Positions 1 to 6,257 of a DNA stretch of 14,674 nucleotides are shown here, piece after piece. The DNA lies in the NCBI GenBank assembly GCA_946042285.1, contig CAMGDK010000027.1, forward strand, positions 1-14,674, in the 5' to 3' direction. Positions within the stretch are counted from its first letter, which is position 1. Each line of letters starts with the position of its first letter. Source of the stretch: an uncultured Clostridia bacterium. GTDB lineage: Bacteria; Bacillota; Clostridia; Oscillospirales; Acutalibacteraceae. The notes under the pieces were generated by a model that was not told where the DNA came from, searched no databases, and saw only the letters and a program-made list of their open reading frames with translations. The translations under genes were made by a program, and so were the position numbers.

Positions 1-43
1 ACCTAAGCCTTCGTCGGCAGCGTCAGATGTGTATAAGAGACAG
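1..43. other. Illumina Nextera adapter remnant (sequencing artefact)
   Basis: Bases 11-43 match the Nextera transposase read-1 adapter, including the 19-base mosaic end at 25-43. Bases 3-10 (CTAAGCCT) match the Nextera i5 index known as S508/N508, and bases 1-2 (AC) fit the end of the P5 primer that precedes the index. This is library-construction sequence left on a contig end, not genomic DNA. Any reading frame through it is meaningless, and genomic sequence begins at about base 44. Confidence 0.97.
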
Positions 44-196
44 AAGAGATACAGCATGCGAAATGCTGAACAAATGAAAACGAATTACTGTTTTCACGAT
101 GCATTGAGCATGCTCGCTCGTATGACACTGTTGTACTTTAAAAAGGGAGCAATGTCATATCGGCGCTTGAAGAAAAGGAGTAACGGATATGTATAA
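44..196 (+). CDS. C-terminal fragment of an unidentified protein (5' truncated)
   Basis: The frame starting at base 44 is open for 50 codons to a TAA at 194-196. It encodes a basic tail ending in SYRRLKKRSNGYV. The start is lost at the contig edge; the frame also runs on through the adapter, but that part is artefact. The stop overlaps the ATG of the next gene by 8 bases (ATGTATAA), the kind of overlap expected between translationally coupled genes, and this is the main reason to believe the fragment is real. The composition (aromatic and Met/Leu-rich middle, Arg/Lys-rich end) would suit the tail of a cytoplasmic or membrane-associated enzyme such as a transferase, but there is no diagnostic motif, so I assign no function. 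A 6-bp hairpin (52-57 with 63-68) and a 10-bp palindrome (106-115) lie within it. Confidence 0.5.
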   Translation, partial: KRYSMRNAEQMKTNYCFHDALSMLARMTLLYFKKGAMSYRRLKKRSNGYV

Positions 197-1208
197 TAAT
201 GAGATGTTTATTGAGCAGTTTAAAAATAAGATTAAGGAAATAAATCCAAGGAAGGTATTTTTTGTTTGCAGCAGCGAATACGACAGATACGGATACAGAA
301 ACGCGCTCGACGAAGCAGGCTTTGAAAGCGTTGCGTTTACAGGCTTTGAGCCCTGTCCGGAAATCAGCTCGGTTAAAAACGGTGTTGAGCTTATAAGGAA
401 AGAGAACTGCGATTTTATGGTTGCAGTCGGCGGCGGAAGTGCGATTGATACCGCAAAGGGAATTAAGTATTATCTTGAAAGCGATATTGAGATTCTCGCT
501 GTGCCGACAACGGCAGGAACAGGCGCAGAGGTTACGCGTTTTTCCGTGCTTTACAGCAATGGTGATAAGGAGTCTGTAAACAGCTTTGACATCATTCCCG
601 AATATCAGATTTTTGATCATACAACACTTGCATCACTCCCTCGATTTCAGCGTATTGTAACATCGCTTGACGCACTTTGCCACAGCATTGAGGCTTTGTG
701 GTCTGTCAGTGCAACGGATGAAAGCAGAGCGTATAGTATTGAGTCAATAGATTTGTTTAATAAGTACTTTAAATCATATCTTGATGATGATAAAAGCACC
801 TATGAGCCTATGATGAAATGCAGCGAGCTCGGCGGCAGGGCAATCAACATTGCAAGAACGACTGCGCCTCATGCCATGAGCTATAAGCTTCACAAGCTCA
901 AGGGCTTTGCTCATGGTCAGGCAGTAGCAATTTGCCTTGGATATATTTGGAAATATACAAAGGAGACCTTTGATTCTCCCGAAATTGCTTCAATGCTTGA
1001 GCAAACAGAGAAAATTACAGGCTTCACACCCGACAGCTTTATTTCTTTCTTAAACGATTTAGGGCTTTGCACTGATTTTGAAATGACTCCTGCACAGTTT
1101 GATGAAACGGTAAACGGAGTTAATGTTGAAAGAATGAATAATCACAATGTATGCTTTAACCATGAGGATATAAACAACATCTATTCATCTTTTTTAAAAA
1201 TTGTTTGA
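189..1208 (+). CDS. Iron-dependent alcohol dehydrogenase family protein, phosphonoacetaldehyde reductase-like
   Basis: This is a 339-residue group III (iron-dependent) alcohol dehydrogenase. The N-terminal nucleotide-binding half carries GGGSAID at residues 81-87 and the PTTAGTGAE segment at 106-114. The C-terminal helical half supplies the expected metal ligands D161, H165, H228 and H242. The sequence around the last two histidines (APHAMSYKLH, then GFAHGQAVA) resembles the branch annotated as phosphonoacetaldehyde reductases, which reduce phosphonoacetaldehyde to 2-hydroxyethylphosphonate; the exact substrate is inference. It is shorter than the roughly 380 residues usual for the superfamily. 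The ATG is supported by AAGGAG at 175-180 with 8-base spacing. The gene overlaps the upstream fragment by 8 bases, so it is the last visible gene of an operon cut by the contig end. A phosphonate or surface-polymer cluster upstream would fit, but none of it is present here. Confidence 0.85.
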   Translation: MYNNEMFIEQFKNKIKEINPRKVFFVCSSEYDRYGYRNALDEAGFESVAFTGFEPCPEISSVKNGVELIRKENCDFMVAVGGGSAIDTAKGIKYYLESDIEILAVPTTAGTGAEVTRFSVLYSNGDKESVNSFDIIPEYQIFDHTTLASLPRFQRIVTSLDALCHSIEALWSVSATDESRAYSIESIDLFNKYFKSYLDDDKSTYEPMMKCSELGGRAINIARTTAPHAMSYKLHKLKGFAHGQAVAICLGYIWKYTKETFDSPEIASMLEQTEKITGFTPDSFISFLNDLGLCTDFEMTPAQFDETVNGVNVERMNNHNVCFNHEDINNIYSSFLKIV

Positions 1209-1210
1209 TT

Positions 1211-1231
1211 TGACACATGAATTACACATGA
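1211..1231 (+). promoter_or_regulatory. Tandem 11-bp-spaced repeat, candidate response-regulator operator
   Basis: The octamer ACACATGA occurs at 1213-1220 and again at 1224-1231, exactly 11 bp (one helical turn) apart; position 1211 also matches its partner at 1222. OmpR/PhoB-family regulators typically bind as dimers to direct repeats with this spacing. It lies in the 57-base gap just before the OmpR-family gene starting at 1266, so autoregulation is a natural inference. A TTGACA at 1210-1215 overlaps the first repeat, but the best -10-like sequence downstream (TTTATC, 1236-1241) sits 20 bp away, so I do not call a constitutive promoter. Confidence 0.45.
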
Positions 1232-1265
1232 CGGGTTTATCTTGTAGCTGAAAGGAAGTGTTCGA

Positions 1266-1934
1266 TTGTTTTGCGTATTAGTTGCCGATGATGAAATTAA
1301 AATCCGAGAAACAATAAGAGATTACCTGTCAGCCAAGGGTATTGATGTCACTACTGCTTCAAACGGTACCGAGGCACTTGAAGCGATAGAGGAAAAGGAT
1401 TTTGACCTTGTAATTCTTGATGTAATGATGCCTGAGCTCAACGGCTTTGACGCTTGCCGAATAATTCGCAGGAATAGCAATGTGCCGGTACTGTTTTTAA
1501 CTGCAAAGTCGCAGGAGCAGGATTATTTGACCGGCTATGAAAGTGGCTGTGATGACTATGTTGCAAAGCCGTTTCCGTTGTCTGTGCTGTATGAAAAAAG
1601 CATGTCGCTTATAAAACGCTACAAGGGTATAGACAACAACAATATTATCAGCGCCGGCGGAATATCACTCAGCCTAAGCTCTCATTGTGTTGAGATTGAC
1701 GGTGAAACGGTGTCCTTAACGAGTAAGGATTTTAAGCTTCTTTATTATCTAATGCAAAACAAAAATATCGTTTTGAACAGGGATTTAATCTTAACTTATG
1801 TGTGGGGATACGACTTTGACGGCGATAGCAGAGTTGTTGATACTCATATTAAGCGCTTAAGAAAGGCACTCGGCAGCAAATCCTCTTGCATCAAAACGGT
1901 TGTGAACATAGGCTATTCCTTTCAGGAGGTGTAG
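1266..1934 (+). CDS. Two-component response regulator, OmpR/PhoB family
   Basis: This 222-residue DNA-binding response regulator receives phosphate from the kinase encoded next to it. The N-terminal receiver (about 1-115) has the acidic pair D8/D9, the phospho-acceptor D52 in LVILDVMMP, T79 and the conserved K101 in VAKPF. The C-terminal winged-helix domain (about 128-222) shows the OmpR/PhoB signature, including LTSKDFKLLYYL, the RVVDTHIKRLRKALG recognition-helix region and the terminal hairpin around VNIGYSF. Translation starts at a TTG: AAAGGAAG at 1251-1258 is well placed, no upstream in-frame start was chosen, and the receiver beta-strand begins at once. The kinase gene starts 3 bases after the stop. 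The signal and regulon cannot be read from the sequence; the family is clear. Confidence 0.95.
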   Translation: MFCVLVADDEIKIRETIRDYLSAKGIDVTTASNGTEALEAIEEKDFDLVILDVMMPELNGFDACRIIRRNSNVPVLFLTAKSQEQDYLTGYESGCDDYVAKPFPLSVLYEKSMSLIKRYKGIDNNNIISAGGISLSLSSHCVEIDGETVSLTSKDFKLLYYLMQNKNIVLNRDLILTYVWGYDFDGDSRVVDTHIKRLRKALGSKSSCIKTVVNIGYSFQEV

Positions 1935-1937
1935 ATT

Positions 1938-3572
1938 ATGTTAAAAAAGAAATATTTGCTCAGCCTTGTTGCAGTGCTTCTTGTTGCCGTATATAGCGCG
2001 GGAATGTATTTCAGCTTTTCAAACGCAAAGGACGGAGCATTTAACGAAATGCAAAGCTTTGAAAGCGAGATTACGGATAAGGTGTTTGAATATTGTTCAC
2101 TCTCCGATGAGAACGGCAAGGTCAATTTGAGTCTTGAGGAGATTATTGCCGAATTATCAGGCTATACGGGGATGCCGTATTCTGTTTGCTTCTTTGATGA
2201 AGACGGAAGGCTTGCAGGCAGAAATCAGGACTATATCAGATTTTGGGAAAACGGCGACGAGCGTTATTGCTTTATCGGTGATTATTTAACCGATGAAATT
2301 TCCAAAAAACTAAGGTCTATGTATAACGACCGCTCATTATCGGGAGAATGTTGGTTTTATTATTTAGATGACGAAAACGGCATGGCTGTTCCCGTAACCT
2401 TCGTTTTCAAAAATCCAAACAACAAAAACCTAATCGACGAAATCAAGTTCATGGACTATGATCAGTATGGCGATGACGACAAGCAGTTTGGCACATATCT
2501 TACAGTAAACGGTGAGGTCACAAAAAAGGTTCAGTCACCGCTTCATATTGTCGAATTTGAGCTTCCTCAGCTTTTGTCAAAGGGCTATATCGCAGACGGC
2601 TACCGAGAGGTCTTAGGCAAAATCGTGGACGGTGACGGTAATCTTATTTATAAGGAAGACTTTGAGGAGGATAATTACTTTTTCAACGACCGTATATTGA
2701 ATATATCGTTAGAGTCTTCGGGTGATTATTACCCTATTACCTTAAAGGACGGCTCGTACAGTATTTATATTGTTGCCAAAATCAATCCCGTTCTTTACGG
2801 CTTGAACGATCCTGATTTCAAAACACAGGCTGTCACCATGACAATCGTGTGTGCCTTTGCTTACGCTATCGCCGTTGCCTTTATTGAATACTATTTCAAA
2901 AAGCAGATGTTAAGCAGAGCAAGATATGATTTTGCAAATGCGGCAGCACACGAGCTTAAAACTCCGCTTGCAGTGATACAAAATCAGTGCGAATGTATTA
3001 TGGAAAATGTAAATGCCGATAACAACGCCGGCTATATTCAGTCGATTTACGAGGAAGCACTGCGAATGAACAAGCTTGTAAAAAATCTGCTTGAGTACAA
3101 CTCGCTTTCGTCACAGGGTAAGCTCAAATCAAGCAGTGTCAATTTGAGTCTTTTGATTGGCAGCGAGGTCAATAAGTACAAGTCGTTGTTAAGCGCAAAG
3201 GATTTGTCGATTATCAGTGATGTTGAGCCTGAATGTTATGTTAATTGCAACGATGAGCTGATTGCACTTGTTGTTGACAATTTCCTTTCAAACGCTGTTA
3301 AATTTGCCGAGATTGGCAGTGATATTTCCGTGTCCCTGCATCAAAAGGATAAAAAATATGTTGTAAGCGTTTTCAATAAGGGAAGCAAAATTTCAAGAAA
3401 AAATGACAAATCGCTCTGGACTCTTCTATACAAGGAGGATGAAAGCAGGAGCGACAGCAGCTCGTCCGGAATGGGACTTGCCGTTTCGGCAAGAATACTC
3501 GATTTGCACAAATTCAAGTATGGATATGTTAACCGTGACGATGGTGTTGAATTTTATTTTGTTGCTAAATAG
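1938..3572 (+). CDS. Membrane sensor histidine kinase
   Basis: This 544-residue kinase is the partner of the preceding response regulator. A first membrane segment (about residues 5-27) and a second (about 297-318) bracket an extracytoplasmic sensor region of roughly 270 residues, rich in Asp, Glu and aromatics, with no domain I recognise. The cytoplasmic part has the phospho-acceptor H338 in AAAHELKTPL, an N-box around N452 (DNFLSNAVKF) and a G2 box GMGL at 511-514. The G1 box is divergent: FNKG at 479-482 replaces the usual DxGxG, as in VanS-like kinases where this motif is N-x-G; it is therefore not evidence of inactivity. AGGAGG at 1924-1929, inside the end of the regulator gene, drives the ATG and suggests tight coupling. 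The stimulus is unknown; the large sensor domain argues for an extracellular ligand. Confidence 0.92.
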   Translation: MLKKKYLLSLVAVLLVAVYSAGMYFSFSNAKDGAFNEMQSFESEITDKVFEYCSLSDENGKVNLSLEEIIAELSGYTGMPYSVCFFDEDGRLAGRNQDYIRFWENGDERYCFIGDYLTDEISKKLRSMYNDRSLSGECWFYYLDDENGMAVPVTFVFKNPNNKNLIDEIKFMDYDQYGDDDKQFGTYLTVNGEVTKKVQSPLHIVEFELPQLLSKGYIADGYREVLGKIVDGDGNLIYKEDFEEDNYFFNDRILNISLESSGDYYPITLKDGSYSIYIVAKINPVLYGLNDPDFKTQAVTMTIVCAFAYAIAVAFIEYYFKKQMLSRARYDFANAAAHELKTPLAVIQNQCECIMENVNADNNAGYIQSIYEEALRMNKLVKNLLEYNSLSSQGKLKSSSVNLSLLIGSEVNKYKSLLSAKDLSIISDVEPECYVNCNDELIALVVDNFLSNAVKFAEIGSDISVSLHQKDKKYVVSVFNKGSKISRKNDKSLWTLLYKEDESRSDSSSSGMGLAVSARILDLHKFKYGYVNRDDGVEFYFVAK

Positions 3573-3590
3573 GATATTGTGTTGTATAAT
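3562..3590 (+). promoter_or_regulatory. Predicted sigma-A promoter for the TtcA-family gene
   Basis: TTGCTA (3562-3567) and a perfect TATAAT (3585-3590) are separated by 17 bp. The -35 lies inside the last codons of the histidine kinase gene. The predicted transcription start, near 3597, is only about 11 bases before the ATG at 3608, so the transcript would begin almost at its ribosome-binding site. Confidence 0.6.
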
Positions 3591-3607
3591 TCCATTTGGT
3601 GATAAAA

Positions 3608-4447
3608 ATGGCGAGAGAATTATCGTTTGCTCAGCTTGTAGAGCGAAGCATTATAAAAACATATCGAAAAGAAATTTGGAATCCGTTTGTAGAGGGATGC
3701 AAGGAATACAGGCTTATTTCCGAGGGTGACAGGATAGCCGTTTGCATCAGCGGAGGCAAGGACTCCGTTTTGCTTGCAGTTTGTATGAAGCATCTGCAAA
3801 GAATCTCGGATGTTAATTTTGAGTTGAAATTCATTTGCATGGACCCCGGATATAACGAGGCTAACAGAAAGCAAATTGAGGAAAACTGCAAAAGGCTTGA
3901 AATTCCTGTTGAGTTTTTCGAGTCGGATATATTCAGTGTGACAGAAAGCGTCGGCGGCTCACCGTGCTACTTGTGTGCAAGGATGAGGAGAGGTCATTTG
4001 TACGCAAAGGCAAAGAGCCTCGGCTGTAATAAAATTGCACTCGGTCATCACCTGAGTGATGTTATCGAAACAACCCTAATGGGTATGTTTTACGGCTCAC
4101 AGCTTCAGGCAATGCTTCCAAGGCTTGAAAGCACAAACTTTGAGGGTATGGAGCTTATCAGACCTCTTTATTGCGTGAATGAAAGGGCAATTATAAGGTG
4201 GAGAGATTATAACAGCCTTACATTCATTCAATGCGCATGCCGATTTGTTGATGAATACAGTCACAGTGAGGACGGAATAGGAAGCTCAAAAAGGCAGGAA
4301 ATCAAAAAGCTTATTGACGAGCTGAGAAGGGTTAATCCCGACATTGAGCATAATATATTCAAATCAATTCAAAATGTTAAGCTTGATACATTTATTGCCT
4401 ACAAGCAAGACGGAATAGAGCATTCATTCCTCGAAAATTTACCGTAA
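3608..4447 (+). CDS. TtcA-family PP-loop ATPase, tRNA 2-thiocytidine biosynthesis-like
   Basis: This 279-residue adenylating enzyme belongs to the TtcA/TilS/MesJ PP-loop superfamily. The PP-loop SGGKDS is at residues 48-53. A CxxC pair, C120 and C123, and a third cysteine (C209 or C211, in FIQCACRF) match the layout of TtcA, where three cysteines hold a 4Fe-4S cluster used in thiolating cytidine 32 of tRNA. Further family hallmarks are LGHHLSDVIETTLM at about 145-158 and the RPLYCVNE segment. It is a little shorter than the roughly 310-residue E. coli TtcA, and Clostridia often carry several paralogues, so the precise tRNA target is not certain. A TTG 12 bases upstream (3596) is in frame, but GGTGAT at 3598-3603 fits the ATG at 3608. 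It appears to be transcribed on its own, with its own promoter and a strong terminator. Confidence 0.88.
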   Translation: MARELSFAQLVERSIIKTYRKEIWNPFVEGCKEYRLISEGDRIAVCISGGKDSVLLAVCMKHLQRISDVNFELKFICMDPGYNEANRKQIEENCKRLEIPVEFFESDIFSVTESVGGSPCYLCARMRRGHLYAKAKSLGCNKIALGHHLSDVIETTLMGMFYGSQLQAMLPRLESTNFEGMELIRPLYCVNERAIIRWRDYNSLTFIQCACRFVDEYSHSEDGIGSSKRQEIKKLIDELRRVNPDIEHNIFKSIQNVKLDTFIAYKQDGIEHSFLENLP

Positions 4448-4452
4448 AGTAA

Positions 4453-4487
4453 GACCGCACCTACAATGTAGATGCGGTCGATTTTTT
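4453..4487 (+). terminator. Intrinsic terminator after the TtcA-family gene
   Basis: GACCGCA (4453-4459) pairs with TGCGGTC (4473-4479). The stem continues, after a single C/A mismatch, with CTAC/GTAG closing an AAT loop. A run of six T residues follows immediately (4482-4487). The T-run overlaps the last codons of the convergent membrane-protein gene. On the minus strand the tail is weaker (TTACTTTA), so help for the convergent gene is possible but less certain. Confidence 0.9.
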
Positions 4488-5634
4488 AATTTCTTTCCGG
4501 CGGTGTGTACAGATGAATTCTTCCTGTATCGTTAAACGCCTTAATTGTCATAACACAAATAGGTACGATAAACATTCCCATAAATCCAAACAGCTTTAGA
4601 CCGAAATAAAGTCCGGCGAGGGTTACGAGCGGATGAACACCGAGTGAGTCACCGACAATCTTAGGCTCAATATACTGCCTGATAACAGATATTACCGCGT
4701 AAATTACCATAAGCCCGATTGCCATTCCTATATTTCCGAGCACAAGACTGACTAATGCCCACGGTATCAAAATACCGCCGGAGCCTGCAACAGGGAGAAT
4801 ATCAAATACAGCAATGCATAATGCAATGATAACATTGTAGCTGCTGCTTGAAACACCGATGGTTTTCAGGATTGTTAAGCCGATAAGAAGCTCGCAGAAT
4901 GTGATGAACATTATCACACCGTAGGCACGAATCATTTTCAAAATGGTTTTTGTAAATACCTGCTTAATTTCACCAAGAAGATTTTTCTTGCTTTCGGGAA
5001 GCTGGCACTTGATGAATAAAACGATTTTTGCATAGTCCTTTGTAAAGAATATCCATGCAATAACGCCGATTACGATGCTGATAAGTGCAGACGGAATATT
5101 TTTTACAACACTGTAAATTCCCGTGATACCGCTTGTAACTCCGCCCTTAATTGAATCAAGGCTGATACCGAGCTTTGAAATGTCAAAATCGTTTATTAAA
5201 TTACCGAAGAATTCGGTTACGGAGTCGGAAACACTTGTGTAAATTGAGTCAGGAAGGAATTTTAATATTCTCAAAATCTCGTTTTCGAGTGCAGCAAGAA
5301 ATGTCGGCAAATCGCTCAGCTGGTCGGAAAGAAAGCCGAAGAAGCCCGAAATCTCCCTCACGATTGCGCCTATTATAAATCCGATAGGTACAAGCACGAT
5401 TGCGATTGAAAGCAGTACAAGTAATATAGACATCAGTCCGTGGCATTTACCCTTGGTCCTTTTGTCAAGCCAACGCAAAGGCTTTTGCAAAATTACCGCA
5501 AAGAAAAACGAAATCAAAAACGGAGCCGCTATTGTAAAACAGTATTTGAAAAATACATATACAAGCAAAAGCATAACTGCTGCATAAGCTATGTTAATTA
5601 ACTGCGCTCGCCTGTTTTCAACTTTAGGGTTCAT
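4486..5634 (-). CDS. AI-2E family membrane protein, YtvI-like
   Basis: This 382-residue polytopic membrane protein belongs to the AI-2E (PerM/TqsA/YtvI) family. It has a hydrophobic N-terminal pair of helices (about 11-60), another membrane segment at about 70-100, an amphipathic extracytoplasmic-type middle region, and a C-terminal bundle with the family signature GDSLGVHPLV at 328-337 followed by GLKLFGFMGMFIVP. Many clostridial members are annotated as sporulation integral membrane protein YtvI; that name fits but sporulation cannot be shown here. Family roles include autoinducer-2 or small-molecule export and Na+/H+ antiport, and the substrate is unknown. A TTG 30 bases upstream (5664) is in frame, but AAAGGAAG (minus strand, 5642-5649) sits 7 bases before the ATG at 5634, so I choose that start. 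The gene is monocistronic, convergent with the TtcA-family gene and divergent from the hom operon. Confidence 0.88.
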   Translation of the reverse strand: MNPKVENRRAQLINIAYAAVMLLLVYVFFKYCFTIAAPFLISFFFAVILQKPLRWLDKRTKGKCHGLMSILLVLLSIAIVLVPIGFIIGAIVREISGFFGFLSDQLSDLPTFLAALENEILRILKFLPDSIYTSVSDSVTEFFGNLINDFDISKLGISLDSIKGGVTSGITGIYSVVKNIPSALISIVIGVIAWIFFTKDYAKIVLFIKCQLPESKKNLLGEIKQVFTKTILKMIRAYGVIMFITFCELLIGLTILKTIGVSSSSYNVIIALCIAVFDILPVAGSGGILIPWALVSLVLGNIGMAIGLMVIYAVISVIRQYIEPKIVGDSLGVHPLVTLAGLYFGLKLFGFMGMFIVPICVMTIKAFNDTGRIHLYTPPERN

Positions 5635-5666
5635 AGCTACACTTCCTTTGTTAATACTGTACAATT

Positions 5667-5695
5667 ATTGTAATCCAATCTACACCATTATTCAA
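5667..5695 (-). promoter_or_regulatory. Predicted sigma-A promoter for the AI-2E family gene
   Basis: On the minus strand TTGAAT (5690-5695) and TACAAT (5667-5672) are 17 bp apart. The predicted start, near 5660, gives a leader of about 25 bases containing the AAAGGAAG ribosome-binding site. The upstream DNA (5696-5730) is very AT-rich and could act as an UP element. This housekeeping-type promoter is more consistent with vegetative expression than with a sporulation-sigma promoter. Confidence 0.6.
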
Positions 5696-5734
5696 GTATA
5701 TTTGATATATTTCATATTTTTTTAAAATTAGGTC

Positions 5735-5763
5735 TTGATAGTTTTAATGAAATCTGTTAATAT
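5735..5763 (+). promoter_or_regulatory. Predicted promoter of the ACT-hom-lysC operon
   Basis: TTGATA (5735-5740) and TAATAT (5758-5763) are 17 bp apart, and TG at 5755-5756 supplies an extended -10. The predicted transcription start is near 5770, leaving a leader of about 47 bases before the ATG at 5817. That is too short for a lysine riboswitch or T-box. Confidence 0.65.
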
Positions 5764-5772
5764 ATTCAAAGT

Positions 5773-5811
5773 GTTCACCACAGTAAAACAACTGTCCGTG
5801 AACGGAGGACA
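5773..5811 (+). promoter_or_regulatory. Structured leader with two mutually exclusive hairpins at the ribosome-binding site
   Basis: Hairpin A pairs GTTCAC (5773-5778) with GTGAAC (5798-5803) and, inside it, ACAGT (5780-5784) with ACTGT (5791-5795) around an AAAACA loop; it stops one base before GGAGG (5804-5808), leaving that site free. Hairpin B pairs TGTCC (5793-5797) with GGACA (5807-5811) and would cover the end of the GGAGG. B uses bases needed by A, so the two cannot coexist. The pairings are seen directly; a role in translational control is inference. Confidence 0.45.
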
Positions 5812-5816
5812 TTTTT

Positions 5817-6248
5817 ATGAAAAAGGTTAATTACTATCTTGTCAGTGCCGATATACTGCCGGAGGTTTATTCAAAGGTAATTAAGGCAAAGTCGCTTTTG
5901 TCTTCGGGCGAGGCTGCTTCGGCTTCGCAGGCGGCAAAAATGGCAGGCATTTCAAGAAGTGCATACTATAAATATAAGGATGCGATTTTTGAGTACAATG
6001 GTGATGACAGCGATGACACGGCAACAATCAGTGCAAAGCTTAGGGATAGCGCGGGCGTGCTGTCTGCTTTGATGAACGAGCTTTATAAGGCGGGGGCGAA
6101 TGTGCTTTCCGTTAATCAAAGCGTTCCGGTTAATTCGTATGCCGATGTTTCCGTTACAATAAGAATAGCGGAAATGAATATCAGTGTTGACAAAATGATT
6201 GAATCAATTAAGACGCTTGACGGTGTATGCTCCGTTCGTCTTACATAG
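5817..6248 (+). CDS. ACT-domain protein, UPF0735/PheB-like, with N-terminal HTH-like segment
   Basis: This 143-residue protein has an N-terminal helical segment with a helix-turn-helix look (SQAAKMAGISRSAYYKYKD, about 38-56) and a C-terminal ACT domain (about 68-143). The ACT domain includes the DSAGVLSALMNELYKAGANV stretch that normally forms the ligand-binding beta-alpha-beta unit. It matches the UPF0735/PheB-like family in layout and size (B. subtilis PheB is about 147 residues), where members sit beside aromatic or aspartate-family amino acid genes. ACT domains usually bind amino acids, so a sensor or regulator of threonine, lysine or methionine synthesis is the natural inference from its place as first gene of the hom-lysC operon. 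No chorismate mutase residues can be assigned, so I do not claim enzymatic activity. GGAGG at 5804-5808 supports the ATG. The stop lies 9 bases before hom. Confidence 0.88.
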   Translation: MKKVNYYLVSADILPEVYSKVIKAKSLLSSGEAASASQAAKMAGISRSAYYKYKDAIFEYNGDDSDDTATISAKLRDSAGVLSALMNELYKAGANVLSVNQSVPVNSYADVSVTIRIAEMNISVDKMIESIKTLDGVCSVRLT

Positions 6249-6257
6249 GAGGTATAT

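Noticed and set aside
52..115. Hairpin at 52-68 and palindrome GAGCATGCTC at 106-115 as a terminator or operator
   Set aside because: The hairpin has only 6 bp and no T-run, and both lie inside an open frame that reaches the next gene, so they are most likely chance.
138..620. 160-codon open frame on the minus strand
   Set aside because: It lies antisense to the iron dehydrogenase, which has intact motifs and a good ribosome-binding site; the translation is cysteine-rich without a family resemblance.
3403..3729. 108-codon frame spanning the kinase end and the TtcA-family start
   Set aside because: It overlaps two confident genes in another frame and crosses a predicted promoter.
5770..5816. 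Lysine riboswitch or T-box before the hom-lysC operon
   Set aside because: Such elements are commonly expected near lysC or hom, but the leader is only about 47 bases and lacks any of their conserved parts.
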